In this document: piece by piece, positions 33,518 to 45,509 of the stretch
Position numbering within the stretch: position 1 is the first letter of the stretch
How the letters are laid out: the number at the start of each line of letters is the position of its first letter
Origin: Plantago ovata
Lineage: Eukaryota > Streptophyta > Magnoliopsida > Lamiales > Plantaginaceae
Direction of reading: 5' to 3'
NCBI GenBank assembly: GCA_028274465.1
Contig: CM051458.1
Location: 73,967,766 to 74,031,765, forward strand
Length of the DNA: 64,000 nucleotides
The notes under the pieces: generated by a model
Databases searched by the model: none
Seen by the model: the letters and a program-made list of their open reading frames with translations, nothing else
Told to the model about the DNA's origin: nothing
Position numbers and translations under genes: made by a program

Positions 33518-34414
33518 TTATCCCTTCTCATTCTCTTCCACCGTGACTCCTGATTTCTTAGGAACTACATGTACCGGGCTCACCCATCGACTATCAGGAA
33601 TTGGGTAAATCATATCAGCATCGAGCAACTTGATCACTTCTTTCTTCACCAATTCTTGCATGGCTGGATTTATCCTTCGCTGAGGTTGCCTAACGGGTTT
33701 GGCATCCTGCTCTAGAGTGATGTTGTGCACGCACCGTGTAGGGCTAATTCCTTTGATATCACTAATCCCCCATCCTATAGCTGCGGAATTTTCCTTCAAT
33801 ACTTCAATCAGCTTACTCTCTTCATTGTCGGAGAGATGTGAGGAGACAATTACAGGCTTCTTCTGATTTTCTCCTAAGTACACATACTTGAGGTGCGCAG
33901 GAAGCGGTTTCAATTCTAAGCTAGGTTCTTCAGGAAACCCACTTTCTTCTTCTTCTTCATCTAAAGGTTCAAGTACCTCTTCTCCTGCGCAAATTTCTGG
34001 GGTGCTATCCATTATTTCAACTAGTTCCCTTGCTTCTTTGGTCATGTAGCACGTCTCAGCTTGCATTGTCAATGCCTCCTCAAGTGGTTCACGATTACCA
34101 TGACAATGATGAAATTCGGGAATCACGGATTCGTAGCAACCGACAAATTTGAACTCCTCCGCCACTTCCTTATCTCCGATGCTACATCCTACCAACTCAA
34201 TCTTCTCTCCCATTACCTCCATGGTTATTTTATTGCCCTTAAGTTCAAGGCATGTGTTGGTAGTTGCCATGAATGGTCTCCCAAGTAGTAGAACGTGCTC
34301 ACGGATATGGCTTTTTCCCTCGTCCGCCGACTTCATTACTACAAAATCAGCTGGGATTATCAATTTGTCCACCTTCACAAGGATGTCTTCTATTATCCCG
34401 ACTGGCCTCTTCAC
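33518..34414 (-). pseudogene. pro-pol: N3 protease C-terminus to reverse transcriptase N-terminus
   Basis: 298 codons, frame-shifted from the upstream part by a 4-bp deletion near 34414 when compared with N1. It includes the LLGRPFM segment of the protease, an acidic linker, and the start of reverse transcriptase (SRWVSPVHVVPKKSG). It ends at a TAA at 33518 where N1 has Glu. Confidence 0.88.
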
Positions 34415-35538
34415 ACTTTGGTCATTTGGACGACCATATCTGTTGGTGTCAATTCTCCGAGTTCCAGGGCCTTGTACACTGAATAGGGCATTAAGTTAAT
34501 GCTAGCTCCCAAGTGAAGCATTGCCTTCGTAGTTCGTCCATTCCCTGAGGCGATGTCGATGATGGAACTTCCAGGATCCTTTTTCTTCACGGACAATCCA
34601 GCAATTGAGTTGACCGTTTCAACCCCATTCACTTCCTTCCCTGAAGTAACCCTTTTGTTCTTGATCTCACGAAAGAATTTCGTATAGGCTGGAATGTTTT
34701 GGATTAACTCCAAGAGAGGCACATTGACTTCCACTTTTGACAGGCGTTGGAATAGGGGTGAATCTTGAATATCCTTCTTGGCTGGTTTGATCCGACTTGG
34801 GAATGGCACATGTGTTTTCGGAGGCACATATGGATTGGAAGATCTGTGAAGCTCCCGTGGTATATTAGTTCCTACCTCGACTTCGTCATCTCCTATGTCT
34901 ACCACAGATGGACTTGGTTCATCATTCCTTCCCGGAATTTCTTGAGGTTCTTTTGAACTTCTGCTAACCTCTTGTTCTGTGCTCGGTCCTGTATTTTCGG
35001 TCCCAGTAGGTTCTACCCGTTTAGGACGCACGAAGTTAGGAATTTTGGTCATCTTGCCTCCACGGAGTAGTAGATTCACCTCTTCGCACTCATTCTCCTT
35101 GGTAGTAACAGCTGGAAGAGGCTCGGGATTAGTTTCAGGTGTCATATCGGGAGGACTGGGGTCGTCCGATTCCCTGGAGTTGGGGGATGATTCGCCCCCT
35201 ACCTCGGGTGGTTTGCTCACTACATCCAGGGGGGTATCCTCGACTGCTTTACCGCACCTTCCACACTTCAGTAGGCTAAGCTCTTTGATAAGTTGCTCAG
35301 TTACTTCGACCGCTTCAAAAGCCTTCTCGATGCGAAGATTGTTCTCAGCTTGCCCTTCGTGTGCTATCTCGAAAACACTCTCAATGGCTTTAATCCCTGC
35401 GTAAAACACAAGTTCCTCCTCCTCACTGATGTCTTCGTCCTCAGAATATCCTTCGCATAATCCGTCAGTTTCGCCTTGATTTGAATATATGTTGGTGACT
35501 TCATTCGTAATTATTTTCTCGGATTGTGCGGGATCCAT
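34411..35538 (-). pseudogene. gag-pro: N3 gag tail, linker and protease N-terminus
   Basis: 375 open codons. An acidic gag tail leads, in one frame, through VGGESSPNSRESDD (the position of the GC-rich boxes) into LLRGGK, LLELIQNIPAYTKFF and the protease region LGASINLMPYS. Unlike T1 and N1, a run of six C keeps both parts in phase. The catalytic position is CAC (His) at 34513-34515 instead of Asp. Ends at the 4-bp deletion noted above. Confidence 0.87.
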
Positions 35539-36141
35539 TGGCGTACTTTTGAAAGACCTTCACTGCTTCTTCAACTGTACATTCTTCTAAACCTCGACAC
35601 ATTCCATCCACTTGAAGCCTAACTTCATCACGTAGTCCACCAACAAAAAACCAAATCAGTTCCCCATCGTCGAAACGGTGGTGAGGGCACTCACGTTTAT
35701 ACGGCTCAAAACGTTCATAGGTGTCACAGAACCGCTCGTATTCTCCTTGCTTGAAGTGTTCGATCTGATTCCACAGTGCAATCGTCTCATGGTAAGGCAT
35801 GAAACGTGCCAAGAACTCCTCTACTACTTGGCTCCAGGTCCTCAGTGATCCTGGTGCTAACCTTGGTACCCATATCCTTGTTCATGTCCCAAAGCAAAAG
35901 GAAATAATTTCCTACATAATTGATCCTCGGTGAACCCCTTTGCTGGAACTTTTGCTATTTCCTCTTCATAGGACCTGATGAAGCTTATCGGATTCATATC
36001 CTCTCCATCTTCGAACCTCGGTATCCTTCTCACTATAGAACTTGTTACCTCATACCCCGATAACTCTTCTTCCAAGTATATAGCTGACCCCCTCCTGACT
36101 TGCGAGAACGTAGGCGTCAAGCGGGCTTTTAAAGTCATCAT
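35501..36141 (-). pseudogene. gag: N3 gag N-terminal part, broken
   Basis: Starts MMTLKARLTPTF at 36141 and runs 94 codons to a stop after FPFALGHEQGYGYQG, where a frameshift replaces the conserved RW segment. Similarity resumes at 35812 (ARFMPYHETIAL) and continues through PHHRFDDGELIWFFVGGL to 35501, overlapping the next open stretch by about 37 bp with another shift. Confidence 0.87.
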
Positions 36142-36372
36142 ACCTGGAAATCTATATCAGTAGTAACTCAAAACTGAAAATTAGCCTTGTTAGAAATTTC
36201 GAAAATCAAGAATATTTCTAGATATCGAATACTACTAAGGCTAGGAAAGGAGAATTAGAAACAGACTAGGAAAGCAGTATCAGAGAGAGATTAAAAAGGA
36301 AAACTAAAACTTCTAGAATTAGGAATTGAATGCTGAAGATATAAACAAATTAAACAGAAAAAATGAGTATAG

Positions 36373-36390
36373 TCCCCGGCAGCGGCGCCA
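36373..36390 (-). other. Primer-binding site of N3, tRNA-Asp type
   Basis: Minus-strand TGGCGCCGCTGCCGGGGA, one mismatch to the tRNA-Asp complement, three bases inside the 5' LTR edge at 36394. Confidence 0.87.
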
Positions 36391-36393
36391 ATT

Positions 36394-37687
36394 TGATGAA
36401 CGCGGGATTGTCAGTTCCGGATCAAGCAAATAAATTTTTTATTTAGCCAAAGGCAATTCACAACTACAACGAAAACCGTAGTGTAGCAGTAGAATAACCT
36501 CGAGTGTCGATGTATAAGGACTATATCTAGCTTTATCAAATCTAATTTAGAATATAAAAACAGCAGACGATATAGGAAGGGTTTTTCTAACAGATAATGG
36601 AGATTGGTGATAGTATGGTCCTTCAAAGCATAACGGGTTAATAATCATGCGTAAATTCCTCAGTTTTACATGGAGATCTTTCATCAATAAATTGTCTTGT
36701 TGTAATTATCAAACACTAAGAAGATAAAGATTCTGATTGGTCAAACACTATTGTCCAATTGTGTTCCGTAATTATTCAACACTACGAAGATATAGATTCT
36801 GATAGGTCAAAGACTATTGTCCAATTGTGCATAATAATTAATCAACATACGAAGATATAGATTCTGCTAGATCAAAGAAATAAAGCAATAACACGGACTA
36901 TAATGCGCGATATAGCCATTAGCATAATTATCAACCCTTTGCTAAGAATTCACATACTATCACCAACGATAAGTTTAGCTACTCATAGTTGTCATGCAAT
37001 CAACAGAAATCATAGAAGAAAACATGTCGAAAGATATATAAAAATAAGTAGAAAAACTGTAAGATACAATGTTACCAAAGGTTGTCAGTCTCCGAAGAAT
37101 CGCGATCTTACAAGCTCCAAACTGCTATGAAAAAGTATCTCCTAAGCTATGAACCCCCAGAACAGGCTCTGGGAAGTTCCTACCTAAAACTACAGAGAAA
37201 GGTGAGAGAATAGGTCTGGAAAAGTATGAAATTCGGAGAAAAACTGAGCAACTATATATAGTGTTCGAATTTGTGTGGGGCGAAGTGCCCCACACACCGG
37301 GCGAGTCGCCTGGTGTGGGGCGATTCGCCCTGGAGTAAAATCCGGGAAATTCCGCGTTTTCGACGCGTTTTTGGATTTCTTCCCCTTTTCGGACTCGGTT
37401 TCTGACTTCTAGTGGCCTTCTAACCTCCAGATTCGACCCCTAGACTCCAAATCCTATCCGGAAACCTTCAGATACTCCAAATAGGCTTCTGGAACACCAA
37501 TTCCTTGTCAACTTCAATATAATTGCCCGAAAATCCTCGTTTTTCAACCAAAACCTGTAAAATAAAAACTAAAGGGAAACGTGACACAATTCTAATAAAA
37601 TGCACTAAAATATAGCTAAATTAACATAGAGGATAGCTAAAATAGGTGAAAAAGACTAAAATAAAAGTGTAAAATACACATTCATCA
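36394..37687 (-). repeat. 5' LTR of N3
   Basis: 1294 bp, TGATGAA to TTCATCA. TATATATA at 37253-37260 with GC-rich boxes upstream at 37273-37331. It keeps the ~176 bp that the 3' LTR lost but has fewer box units. Confidence 0.9.
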
Positions 37688-39305
37688 ATAAGACTCTAGA
37701 CTCCGCACAAATTAATTATACAACTACTGAAAAGAAATTTTTAGTTGTTGTTTTTTCTTTACAAAAGTTTAGGTCTTATTTGATTGGTCATCCAGTGAAT
37801 GTCCATACTGATCATGCTGCTTTGAGACATTTAATAGCTAAACAAGATTCTAAGCCTAGATTAATCCGTTGGGTCCTATTACTACAAGATTTTGATTTGA
37901 CCATAGTGGATAGAGCTGGTAGGGATAATTTGGTAGCTGATCATTTGTCTAGAATACCAAATATCCATGTTGATTCGATACCTATTAACGAGGATCTCCC
38001 CGATGAGCACTTAATGAAGATTAATGAAGAGCCATGGTATGCTGATATTGTGAACTATTTGGCTATGAGTATTTGCCCAACTAATTTTTCAGCCTCGGAC
38101 AAGAGAGCTCTTGCCAAGCGTTGTAGGTCTTTCATATGGGATGATCCGCATCTTTTCAAAGAAGGAGCTGATGGAATTCTGAGGAGATGCGTGCCACAAG
38201 AAGAGCAACAAAGTGTGTTTAGTCATTGCCATGAGCTTCATTGTGGAGAACACTATAGTGGCTTAAAAACAGCTCGCAAAGTACTACAAGCAGGATTTTT
38301 CTGGCCAACAGTGCACCGAGATGCTCGAACTTTTGTGAAAAATTGCGACCCATATCAACGAGGTGGTAATATTGGCAAGAAAGACGAAATGCCCCTTCAA
38401 GGGAATCTAGTGGTCGAACCTTTCGACGTATGGGGCATTGATTTCATGGGACCATTTCCATCAAGTGGAGGTTATGGATACATTCTTGTTGCGGTGGATT
38501 ATGTGACTAAGTGGGTGAACGAATGACGGCGCGGTTGTTATGAAGTTCTTGAAGGAAGTGATATTTTCTAGATTTGGGTGTCCTAGGACAATCATCAGTG
38601 ATGGAGGTTCACACTTCGTCAATAGAACCTTTGCCTCTCTTCTTAAGAGATACGGTGTCCACCATAGTGTTGCTACGCCATATCGTCCACAGACATCGGG
38701 CCAAGTTGAAGTTAGCAACCGTCAAATTAAGAAGATTCTGGAGCGAGTAGTGAATCCTAGCAGGAAAATTGAATGATGCGCTTTGGGCATACAGGACTAG
38801 CTACAAGACGGTGATTGGAACCACTCCGTACAGACTTGTGTATGGGAAAGCATGCCATCTTCCCGTAGATTTGGAACACAAGGCGTATTGGGCAATCAAA
38901 GCACTCAATCTTGATATGGGAAAAGCTGGCGAAGAACGGTTGTTGCAACTCGATGAGCTTGATGAATTACGCCTAGGTGCTTATGAAAATGCCAAGATCT
39001 ACAAAGAACGTACTAAGAAGTATCATGATCGTTGTATAGTATGTAAGGAACTGATTCCTGGGAAAAAAGCTTTGGTATTTAATTCTCGCATTCGACTATT
39101 TTCTAGAAAGCTCCGTACTCGTTGGGATGGACCATACGAAATTATCAAAGTTGCTCCACATGGAGCTGTAGAACTCTTTGATCCGAAGACGGGCAATACT
39201 TTCAAGGTGAATGGTCAACGAGTGAAGCCATACTTCGAGATATCTAGTGATCAAAGGGAGGTTGATCATCTTGAGCTTACCCTTTCCGCCTCAACTAAAG
39301 GTTAG
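37688..39305 (+). pseudogene. pol: N1 RNase H end and integrase
   Basis: Resumes the N1 frame after N3 at KTLDSAQ. RNase H residues [11 protein letters not shown] are followed by integrase. The zinc domain has H-H-C but the last Cys is Tyr (NCDPYQRGG; Cys in N3). The DDE residues are visible in [18 protein letters not shown] and SGQVEVSNRQ. A deletion of about 17 bp near 38519 and a further frameshift at about 38765 split the domain into three frames. The last frame (38769-39305) holds [14 protein letters not shown] sequence and the C-terminal [11 protein letters not shown]. Not functional. Confidence 0.9.
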
Positions 39306-41161
39306 TGTGTTTTGTCGTTTTGAGCATATCATTGTGTTGTATTTTTTATTTTCGTATGTTTTGGTGATAAAATAGGTCTCTAGATGATAATTTAGCATTT
39401 TAGGAGGAAAACCGACACCTCCAGGAGTCTGGAGGTGCCGGGCGAACCGCCCCCCACACGGAGCGATTCGCCTGGCACGACCAGGGAACCTGGGGCTTAC
39501 TGGAAGCCCCAGGCAAATCGCCACCCACGTGGGGCGGTTCGCCCCGGGCATCCAGTAAACCCGGAGATCCGGATTTTCGTTCGGAACCCGATTTTCTCCT
39601 ATTATGCTAAATTATCGATCTTTTTACCTCGTTTATCGCCCGTTTTGTTTTCTCACGAGTTTGATTGAGTAATATAGGTCACATATACAAGATAGCTTTC
39701 ACCTTCTAATCCACTTTCGACGTTCGGGACGAACGACGATGTTCAGGTTTAGGGGGGGTTATCGCTGGGTATTTCTATACTTGTTTTGCTTATGATTACT
39801 CGTTTGACCTTTTGTTTGCATTAGCATATGCACGTTTACCGCTTTCTTAGTATTTAGTTGCATACACTACATTCATCTTAGTATAGTCTTGCATGTTTTA
39901 TGTGGAGTTTATTGCCAAATTTTTTGAACTTTTTATTGGGTAGATTAACTAGTTATGACCTAAATCATATGTTTCATCTTATGAATTTGTTTGAGGTTTT
40001 TCTCGCTTGGCTTGTCACATTTATGTTTGCACTTAGTTAAGCTTGGTAGTCTCGACATCACTTTGTGGTGTTTTCTCTACTGCGGTTCACGAAGGCCTTT
40101 ATAATAGGATGATGCATGTTAGGATCTTATGGTTGTTTTCCCGAGTAATTATGTACCTAAGAGGCAACAAGTCTTCAACTTGCTTTGAGATTTCTAAATG
40201 CCTAGGAGGGAGGTAGTGTGAGATCGTATGATCCTTTATTTGCAACCTATTCTTTCGAATAGGTTTGGGGAGGGGGTTACGCTGTCATTAGACTTGTTTT
40301 TCGATTTTTGAGTGTTGTGAGTTTGTTTTCCTTTTTCGTAAAGTTTGTGCTTCAACCTATTCTTTTGAATAGGTTTGGGGGGGTCGTTTGTGTGTCATTA
40401 TAATTTCTTTTTCGTTGTGCTACTGCTGGCTATAAAAAAAAAGAGAAAGAAATCGGAAAAAAAGAATAAAAAAATTCCAGGAAAAAGAAAAAAATCTGGA
40501 AAAGAAAAAAAAGAAAAGACCCAAAAAAAAAAAAGCAAAGAAGGGTCCAAAAAAAAAAGCCAAAAAGCAGTTTAGCAAAGTGTTTGTCTCGTTTTTCAAT
40601 TATTGTAATGTTCATAATCGAGTTGTAATTTTTTGTCTTTTGTTCGATTGAGTGTCATCTGTTCTAGACCACCCTCGTCCTGCCATTCAGGAAGTGGTGA
40701 ATAGTTTAAGGCTTTGCTTGAGAGATGGGTAGAATAGGGGAGTGTGAACTTTTAGGGAACCCTCCTTCGTTTGATGAGAGCCAGTATTGGTTCGACCTCT
40801 TTGAGGAAAAGTCTTAACTTGGTGAACAGCAGTAAGTCCTCAGTTTCATAGGCACGACACAACCATTCGTATTTTAACATGTTTCATTACGTCGTCACCG
40901 ACTAGGTCCAGGTAGAGAATGTTACGAGAGACTATCTTGTTTGACATAAGTGCATATGTGAATGAGTATGAGTCAATCGAGGCATTCTTCAACCAATATC
41001 CATGTTATGATTTGTATGGTTTTTGTTCATAAGTTTTTGATAGATTCAATAGATTAGTTCATTTCTTTTGGCATGAGACTCCATTTTTGTGTTGCATTGT
41101 TTTTTGCATTAGAGTCTAGCTTAGTTGCTTGAGGACAAGCAAAGGTTCGGTTTGGGGAGTT
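39306..41161 (+). other. 3' untranslated region and polypurine tract of N1
   Basis: Palindromic GC-rich boxes at 39437-39548 follow integrase directly. Then hairpin plus G-run motifs at 40243-40276 and 40354-40383, a purine-rich tract at about 40432-40568, and the polypurine tract at 41148-41161. No envelope-like ORF. Confidence 0.75.
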
Positions 41162-42343
41162 TGATGAACGTGTATTTTACACCTTCATTCGAGTCTTTTT
41201 TCACCTATTTAGCTATCCTCTATGTTAATTTAGCTATATTATAGTGCATTTTATTAGAAAAGTGTCACGTTTCCCTTTAGTTTGCATTTTTCAGATTTTA
41301 GGTGAAAAACATGGTTTTCCGGGCAATTATATTGAAGAGAACGAAGAATCGGTGTTTCGTGGTCATCCATGGTGTATCTAGAAGGTTCCGGACGAGATTT
41401 GAGGTCTAGGGGTCGAGTTTCAAGGCTTAAAGGTCACTAGAAGGCAAAATCCGAGTCCGAAAAGGAAAAGAAGACCAAAAACGCGTCAAAAACGCGTTTC
41501 TGCCGACTGGAGCTCCCGGGCGGTTCGCCCGAGATGTGGGGCGGTTCGCCCGGTGTCTGGGGCGACTCGCCCCACGCCGTCCGAACTCCTATATATAGTT
41601 GCATCTGTTTCTACGTTTTTCATACTTTCTCAGACCTTTTTTCATACTTTTCACATTAGTTTTAGATAGGAATTCTCCAGAGCTTGTTCTGGGAATTCTT
41701 AGCATAGGAGACTAGTTTTCTTATCAATTTGGAGGATTATCTTGCTTGAGAGTTCGCAATTCTTTAGAGATTGACAACCTTTGTCGGTAACATTGTATCT
41801 CACGATTTTTCTATTTCTATTCTTTCAACTTGTTTTCATTCAATCTTTCTTTGATTTTTTTTGATTGCATGACATCTATGAGTAGCTAAATCTATCGTTG
41901 GTGATAGTATGTGATTTCTTAGCTAGGATTCTTAATTATGCATGATGGTTGTAATGCGAATCAGACCTGAGTTATTGCTTTATTTCTTTGATCTATCTAA
42001 GCCCTCTATCTTCGTAGTGTTGAATTGAACGGAACACATTGGACAATTCATGATCTTAGATTCTATGCAAAACGATCGGGTACTTCATGCATGATTATTA
42101 ACCTGATGCTTTGAATGATCATACTATCACTAACTTCCATTATAATTGATAAGAAAATCTGTGCTAAGTCGTTTGTTGATTTTATAGTTTAAGTTAAATT
42201 AGATAAAGCTAGTTATAGTCCTTAGAGATCGACACTCGAGGTTATTTTACTGCTACACTACGGTTTTCGTTGTAGTTGTGAATTGTCTTTGGCTAAAAAC
42301 AAATTTATTTGATTAATTGAGTCTGACAAACTTCGGTTCATCA
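41162..42343 (+). repeat. 3' LTR of N1
   Basis: 1182 bp, homologous throughout to 17031-18237. GC-rich boxes at 41517-41577 with fewer units than the 5' LTR; TATATATA at 41590-41597. Followed by TSD CTTTG. Confidence 0.9.
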
Positions 42344-42766
42344 CTTTGGTTTCTGAGAATCATTAGTGATAGGATTTGTAAGGAACCTCATATCTTATCA
42401 TAGTGGATTCATTCCTAGAAAGGACAAAGTGGATTAGTTGAGAGGTTACGCCACTCTCAGATACCACTATAAAAGTGTTTGTGTGATTTACTTTACTGCA
42501 CTTAGTTTTCATCAAGTTACATTTCTCGTACACTGTCACTCTGCTCACTTGCTGAAACCAGCTCTCTGAGAAAAGCACTTATTGTAAAAGACTTTCGCAC
42601 TCTGTTATAAGTACCAGCAAACTCATTACTGAAAAGTAATAAGTACTTGCTGAGAAAGTTAAGTACCAGCAAACTCATTACTGAAAAGTAATAAGCGCTT
42701 GCGGAGAAAGTTTTAAACGACGAAAACTTTGAAAAGACTATTCACCCCCCCCCCCCCTCTAGTCCT
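42344..42766 (+). repeat. H1 copia 3' LTR, right part, truncated at end
   Basis: Continues the LTR cut at 17030, starting with the CTTTG duplication. It matches the complete copia LTR to its C-run, then diverges at about 42766, so the last roughly 25 bp (ending CCAACA) are missing. The two parts together, about 1496 bp, fit the 1498-bp full LTR. Confidence 0.85.
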
Positions 42767-43555
42767 TTCTAGCCTTCTTCAATGCTCTTACTTCTTCAAT
42801 GCTCTTGCATCCATGGTAGCCTCATTAGAATACTTCAAAAGGTGAAAGCAACTAGACTCTTATACTACGACTAAACAAACTACCTTAACACTAGACAAGT
42901 AAATGTTCTTCGTTTTGAAAAAGTCATAACGCAACAAGTCAACAACGAGACTCAACTTCACTCAAGTGTTCTTTTGGTGAGTTTGAAGGCTTGCTAAAGT
43001 TCATTCGAAACAAATCGAGAAGCTTTAATACTTCATTTCAATAAGTTCATTCGAAACTAGATCAAGCACATAAACTCTCTCCAATCGAACCACCAAACAA
43101 TCGTACACTTTCTCATGCATTCATAACATAACCATCATCATAACATCACTCAAATTCGAACCCGACAGTCATCAAACAATCATATAGGCAAAAATTCGAG
43201 TACGAGAATTCTCTAAAAACCGAGATGAGCAAAATTCAAAATTAGACATCACATCCAGTAAGAAACATGCTCAACAATCAATATCAAACTCATAATCACC
43301 AATGCATAACACAATTTAAGCTAAATTAACCATAATCCCAAATTCAAGAAAGTTAGGGTTCTTGAGGAGTACCTTGATTCCTTGAGAATGATGCTACAAT
43401 CGTGCAATATGATCGGTTTAGATGATAGAGGAGGTTATACGCTCTTTAGAATACACAAGATTGCAAGAATTGGTGGAGAATTGAGTGAGATTGAGATTTT
43501 TGGGGTGAAAATTGGGCAAGGGGAGAAGAATGGAGGAGGGGCTTTGATTTCCAAG
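42767..43555 (-). other. Unidentified LTR-like or 3' untranslated sequence, left part
   Basis: No coding sequence. Read leftward and continuing from 45072 across the solo LTR, it follows GC-type boxes and a CTTTATAG TATA-like site (about 45090) with a pyrimidine-rich leader, as an LTR U3-R-U5 would. No TG/CA ends found. It may be the remains of a different gypsy LTR or the 3' end of C. A short direct repeat (CTTCTTCAATGCTCTT) lies at about 42768-42800. Confidence 0.35.
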
Positions 43556-45066
43556 TGTTGGTCTCTTTAAACAACAAGAAAAGACTAGAGGAGGGGGGGG
43601 GGGTGAATAGTCTTTTCAAACTTTCATCGTTTAAAAACTTTCTCAGCAAGAGCTTATTACTTTTCAGTAATGAGTTTGCTGATACTTAACTTTCTCAGCA
43701 AGTACTATTTACTTTTTAGTAGCGAGGTTTACTCGTACTTTAAAAAACAGAGTGCGGAAGTCTTTATACAATAAGTGCTTTTCAGAGAGCGCTAGTTTCA
43801 GCAAGTGAGCAGAGTGACAGTGCACAGCTGAAAACTAAATGCAGTAAAGTAAATCACACAAACACTTTTTATAGTGGTATCTGAGAGTGGCGTAATCTCT
43901 CAACTAATCCACTTTGTCCTTTCTAGGACTGAATCCACTAATATAAGTTTGAGGTTACTTACAACACCTATCTGTAATGATTCTTCAGAAACCAAAGCAC
44001 ACTTTCTTCGTTTCCAACCTAACTAGAGAACGAAATCTTGTTCTCCACCAAACTTGGGACACTTAATCAGCAAAGCTATTCTTGATTAATTCCCCCTGAA
44101 TTTCACGCCTGAAAAAGGGTGTTTATCAGTTAGAGAGGTTTGGGATGAGATTACTTGAGTATAACTTATTCAACTATAACAAGTTATCTAAGAAACAAAA
44201 CTTGGAATACTTTTCAGTAAACAAGTTAAGTTGTTTCTGGTGTCAAGACTTGTTCTTGTTTGAAATAAAGAACACTTAACTAATTTCTTAGCCGTGAATG
44301 TTCTACTTCTTCACAAGTAGCTTTTGTTTCAAACTTAAGTCTTCGAACGGATCAATAGGCAGTAAAGAGCATTGAAGATGAGTGTTTAAGCACAAGTGAG
44401 AGTTTGGTCACGTTGTTGACACACTTCAACTCTTTGCCGAATGACCTCTATTTATAGTGAATCAAGGGAGTCGTTTGAATTTCAAATTCTAAGGCTTTGT
44501 TCCTTAAGATGTCACTATCTTGCTTTTGTACTTTCAGCAGCGTCCTTCATTTGTCTTCTAGTCTTCATGTTCTTCGCATGCTTACTTTTGCATTTAATGT
44601 TCATTTGAATGAAATTCAAATGTGAACGTTGGAGCCTAAATGCAAGTACTTTCAGCAAGGAGGTCACATATGTATTTCAGCAAGCGGTCAGTCTCAGTTT
44701 CAGCAAGCACAACCTACTCTGTCATATAGATTTTCACTTATGCGAGCTGTTGCTGAAATTTCCACTTTCTGAGCAACATGTGCCTTTGAAGATACCATCT
44801 TCAGAATTCTTCTTAAGTCTTCAGTCTTCGAATTCTTCAAGTTTCTGAACGGTTCTAGTGCTTCAATAGTTCATTTGTAAAAACAAAGTACATCATCAGC
44901 AAACTAAAACACCTAACTAGTACCTACACTAAGTCTTCAGCAAACGTTCCTCTTTTACAATGTCCTTCAAATTCTAAATTCCTATGGACCTTAAGAGTAC
45001 TAGTTACTGGACTTTCCTTAATTTAGCATGGTTAATTGCTCATCAAAATTTACAAGTTTCCTAACA
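43556..45066 (-). repeat. Solo LTR of the copia family with perfect TSD
   Basis: 1511 bp, starts TGTTGGTCTC and ends CCTAACA on the + strand, i.e. the complete copia LTR reversed. ATTTATA (44450-44456) is its TATA box on the minus strand. Flanked by CCAAG at 43551-43555 and 45067-45071. No internal sequence: the product of LTR-LTR recombination after insertion. Confidence 0.93.
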
Positions 45067-45071
45067 CCAAG

Positions 45072-45480
45072 TGATCCGCTCGGTTGCCTATAAAGGCAGC
45101 CAAGCGGACCGCTTACGGCCACCCAAGCAGAGCGCTTGTCAAAGCGAGCCGCTTGGCCATTTCCAAGCGGTCTGCTTGGTTACTGGCCAAACTCTCTGGA
45201 AATTCCAGAGAGTTTGGTCAGTGCGGTCCACTTAGCCAAGCGAGCCGCTTGGCCTTTTTCCAAGCGGTCCGCTTGGTTACTGGCCAAACTCTCTGGAAAT
45301 TCCAGAGAGTTAGTCAGTTTCCAAGCGGTCCACTTGGGACCTGAATGCTCCAACTCCATTTGTTTTCGACTTTTGCTAAATTTTCAACCCAAAAACCTTG
45401 TCCACTCAACAAAACAAAATTTAAATGTGCTTCTAATCTACATGCAAGTACCTGCAACCTCGGGTTGCCTTCCGAGAAAC
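45072..45480 (-). other. Box-rich region 3' of the C protease
   Basis: Contains at least six imperfect copies of an AAGCGGACCGCTTGG-type palindrome (about 45090-45335) and two copies of an inverted CTCTGGAAATTCCAGAG motif. A TATA-like CTTTATAG lies at its left end on the minus strand. The motif GGAAGGCAACCCGAGG at about 45460-45475 (minus strand) parallels the one following the N2 protease. Confidence 0.5.
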
Positions 45481-45509
45481 GCCTTTGTTTAGAAGTCGTT
45501 GGCTAGACT

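Larger units (their letters stand above)
28444..37687 (-). mobile_element. N3: Athila-like gag-pol element inside N1, opposite strand
   Basis: 9244 bp. 5' LTR on the right (36394-37687), 3' LTR on the left (28444-29574), full gag-protease-reverse transcriptase-RNase H-integrase between them. Flanks GTAAG (28439-28443) and ATAAG (37688-37692) are a 4/5 target-site duplication, and the N1 reading frame joins correctly across them. Several stops and small deletions disable it. It is closely related to N1 but has a different LTR subtype. Confidence 0.9.
17031..42343 (+). mobile_element. N1: Athila-like gag-pol element with two nested insertions
   Basis: Both LTRs, primer site, gag, protease, reverse transcriptase, RNase H, integrase and polypurine tract are present, in the gypsy order. 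It is flanked by CTTTG on both sides. Removing N2 (19575-26012) and N3 (28444-37687) with their TSDs leaves about 9.6 kb, a normal length for the lineage. Nonsense codons in gag and pol, a 1-bp deletion in gag and small deletions in integrase make it non-functional. No envelope-like ORF lies after integrase. Confidence 0.9.

Noticed and set aside
39306..41161. Envelope-like ORF after N1 integrase, known from some Athila elements
   Set aside because: Only short random frames; the region is box, hairpin and purine-tract sequence as in N2, which has no pol.
42767..43555. Host intergenic or gene sequence
   Set aside because: No ORF of note and structure resembles an LTR leader; enclosed by transposons on both sides.
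45084..45492. Overlapping open frames of 86 and 118 codons
   Set aside because: They run through the palindromic box repeats and give only repetitive Lys/Leu/Ser-rich peptide.
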